This document shows positions 63,206-64,000 of a stretch of DNA of 64,000 nt, one piece after another; within the stretch, counting starts at the first letter, position 1, and every line of letters starts with the position of its first letter. The notes beneath the pieces were generated by a model, which saw only the letters and a program-made list of their open reading frames with translations, was not told where the DNA came from and did not search any database. The stretch is from Neocallimastix lanati (nom. inval.) (Eukaryota > Neocallimastigomycota > Neocallimastigomycetes > Neocallimastigales > Neocallimastigaceae), in NCBI GenBank assembly GCA_016946835.1, contig JACVTC010000033.1, positions 206,001 to 270,000 of the forward strand, read 5' to 3'. Position numbers and translations under genes: made by a program.

Positions 63206-64000
63206 TTTTTTTTTAATTACTATATTTTAATGTGTATATATGTATATACTTTTTTTATACTATAATTATTGATAAATTCAATTGTTTATTTTTTGAAATA
63301 TTGGATAAATATATGTTTATTATAAAAGTTTTTCAAACAATGGATTATATTTTTTATGTTTAAATTTATACTACTTTTATGTTATTAAGGAATATATTAA
63401 TCAATTATATTATACGAATTAAAAATTTCATATACTAATATTTTTTTAATTAATACAAAATGTAATAAAAATTTATTATTTGAAATGTATTAATTTTAAT
63501 TCTTTATTGATTAATATTTATTTATATTATACTTTTTTAAATTAATATATAATATGAATGATTTGCCAAAAAAAAAAAAAAAAAAAATAAATGAAAAATA
63601 AAAAAATACATTTAAATGTTATTTAAATGTTTTTATTATTATTTTTATATGATTATTAAGAAATAATGATATATATTTCTATTATGGTATATATATTTTG
63701 TATTTTGATTATTTGAAAAAAAAAGGGAAGTAGGATTATTATTACTATTTTAATTATTAATTTATTGCTTATTAAAATATTAATAACAAGAAAATATTTT
63801 AAATGTTTTATAATGATTAAAGTGTTTAACTTTATTTTTTTTTCTTATTCCATTCTATTTATGTATATATGTACGCAATTGGAAGAAATTTAATTTTTAT
63901 ATATTTTATTTCTTAATTAAATTTTGATTACTTCTACAAAAAAAAAAAAAAAATAATAATAAATTAATAATAATTAATAATTATATATTCTTTTTTATTG
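63206..64000. other. AT-rich region upstream of the transporter
   Basis: It should contain the transporter promoter. No other gene, RNA or repeat of note was seen up to the window edge. Confidence 0.6.

Overview
The window looks like nuclear DNA of an anaerobic gut fungus (Neocallimastigomycota). The base composition is extremely AT-rich. Short AT-rich introns with GT...AG ends split most genes, and poly-Asn runs, homopolymers and microsatellites are everywhere. The clearest marker is a secreted esterase carrying two fungal dockerin (CBM10-like) modules and an Asn-rich linker, a layout typical of fungal cellulosome enzymes. I assigned exons by joining open segments at GT...AG sites with reading phase kept throughout. 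Gene functions come from recognised family motifs, not from a search.

Layout. 1-240: a GC-richer dispersed repeat. 792-3330 (+): phytochelatin synthase, 7 exons. 4110-7996 (-): an uncharacterised 11-exon, low-complexity gene. 10611-18423 (+): USP7/Ubp15-type ubiquitin hydrolase, 24 exons, catalytic triad intact. 20192-22013 (-): GID4/Vid24 substrate receptor, 9 exons including a 10-nt micro-exon. 26388-30131 (+): uncharacterised Asn-rich protein. 30853-32501 (-): adenylosuccinate synthetase. 36536-39091 (-): uncharacterised 851-aa intronless protein with a repeated C-terminal motif. 43341-44600 (+): dockerin-CE1 esterase. 45.1-48.6 kb: a cluster of mobile-element remains, comprising a SINE/LINE-tail-like insertion with a 15-bp target duplication, a decayed MULE transposase, and a second copy of the repeat at position 1. 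49324-50608 (+): GINS subunit Psf3. 51754-54202 (-): an OSTF1-like SH3-ankyrin gene that looks broken. 54925-56330 (+): a fumarylacetoacetate-hydrolase-fold enzyme with an in-frame TGA where a Trp is conserved. 57265-59565 (+): RMD1/RMND1-family (DUF155) protein. 61155-63205 (-): SV2/SVOP-like major facilitator transporter.

The genes are unrelated eukaryotic housekeeping and accessory functions: ubiquitin turnover, purine synthesis, DNA replication, metal detoxification, plant-wall breakdown, organelle proteins and transport. There is no operon or obvious functional cluster. The observations most worth checking are the two TGA codons at conserved tryptophans in the divergent OSTF1/FAH pair, the retroposon and repeat family, the MULE pseudogene with its in-frame 39-bp expansion, the tiny exons, and a phytochelatin synthase in this lineage.
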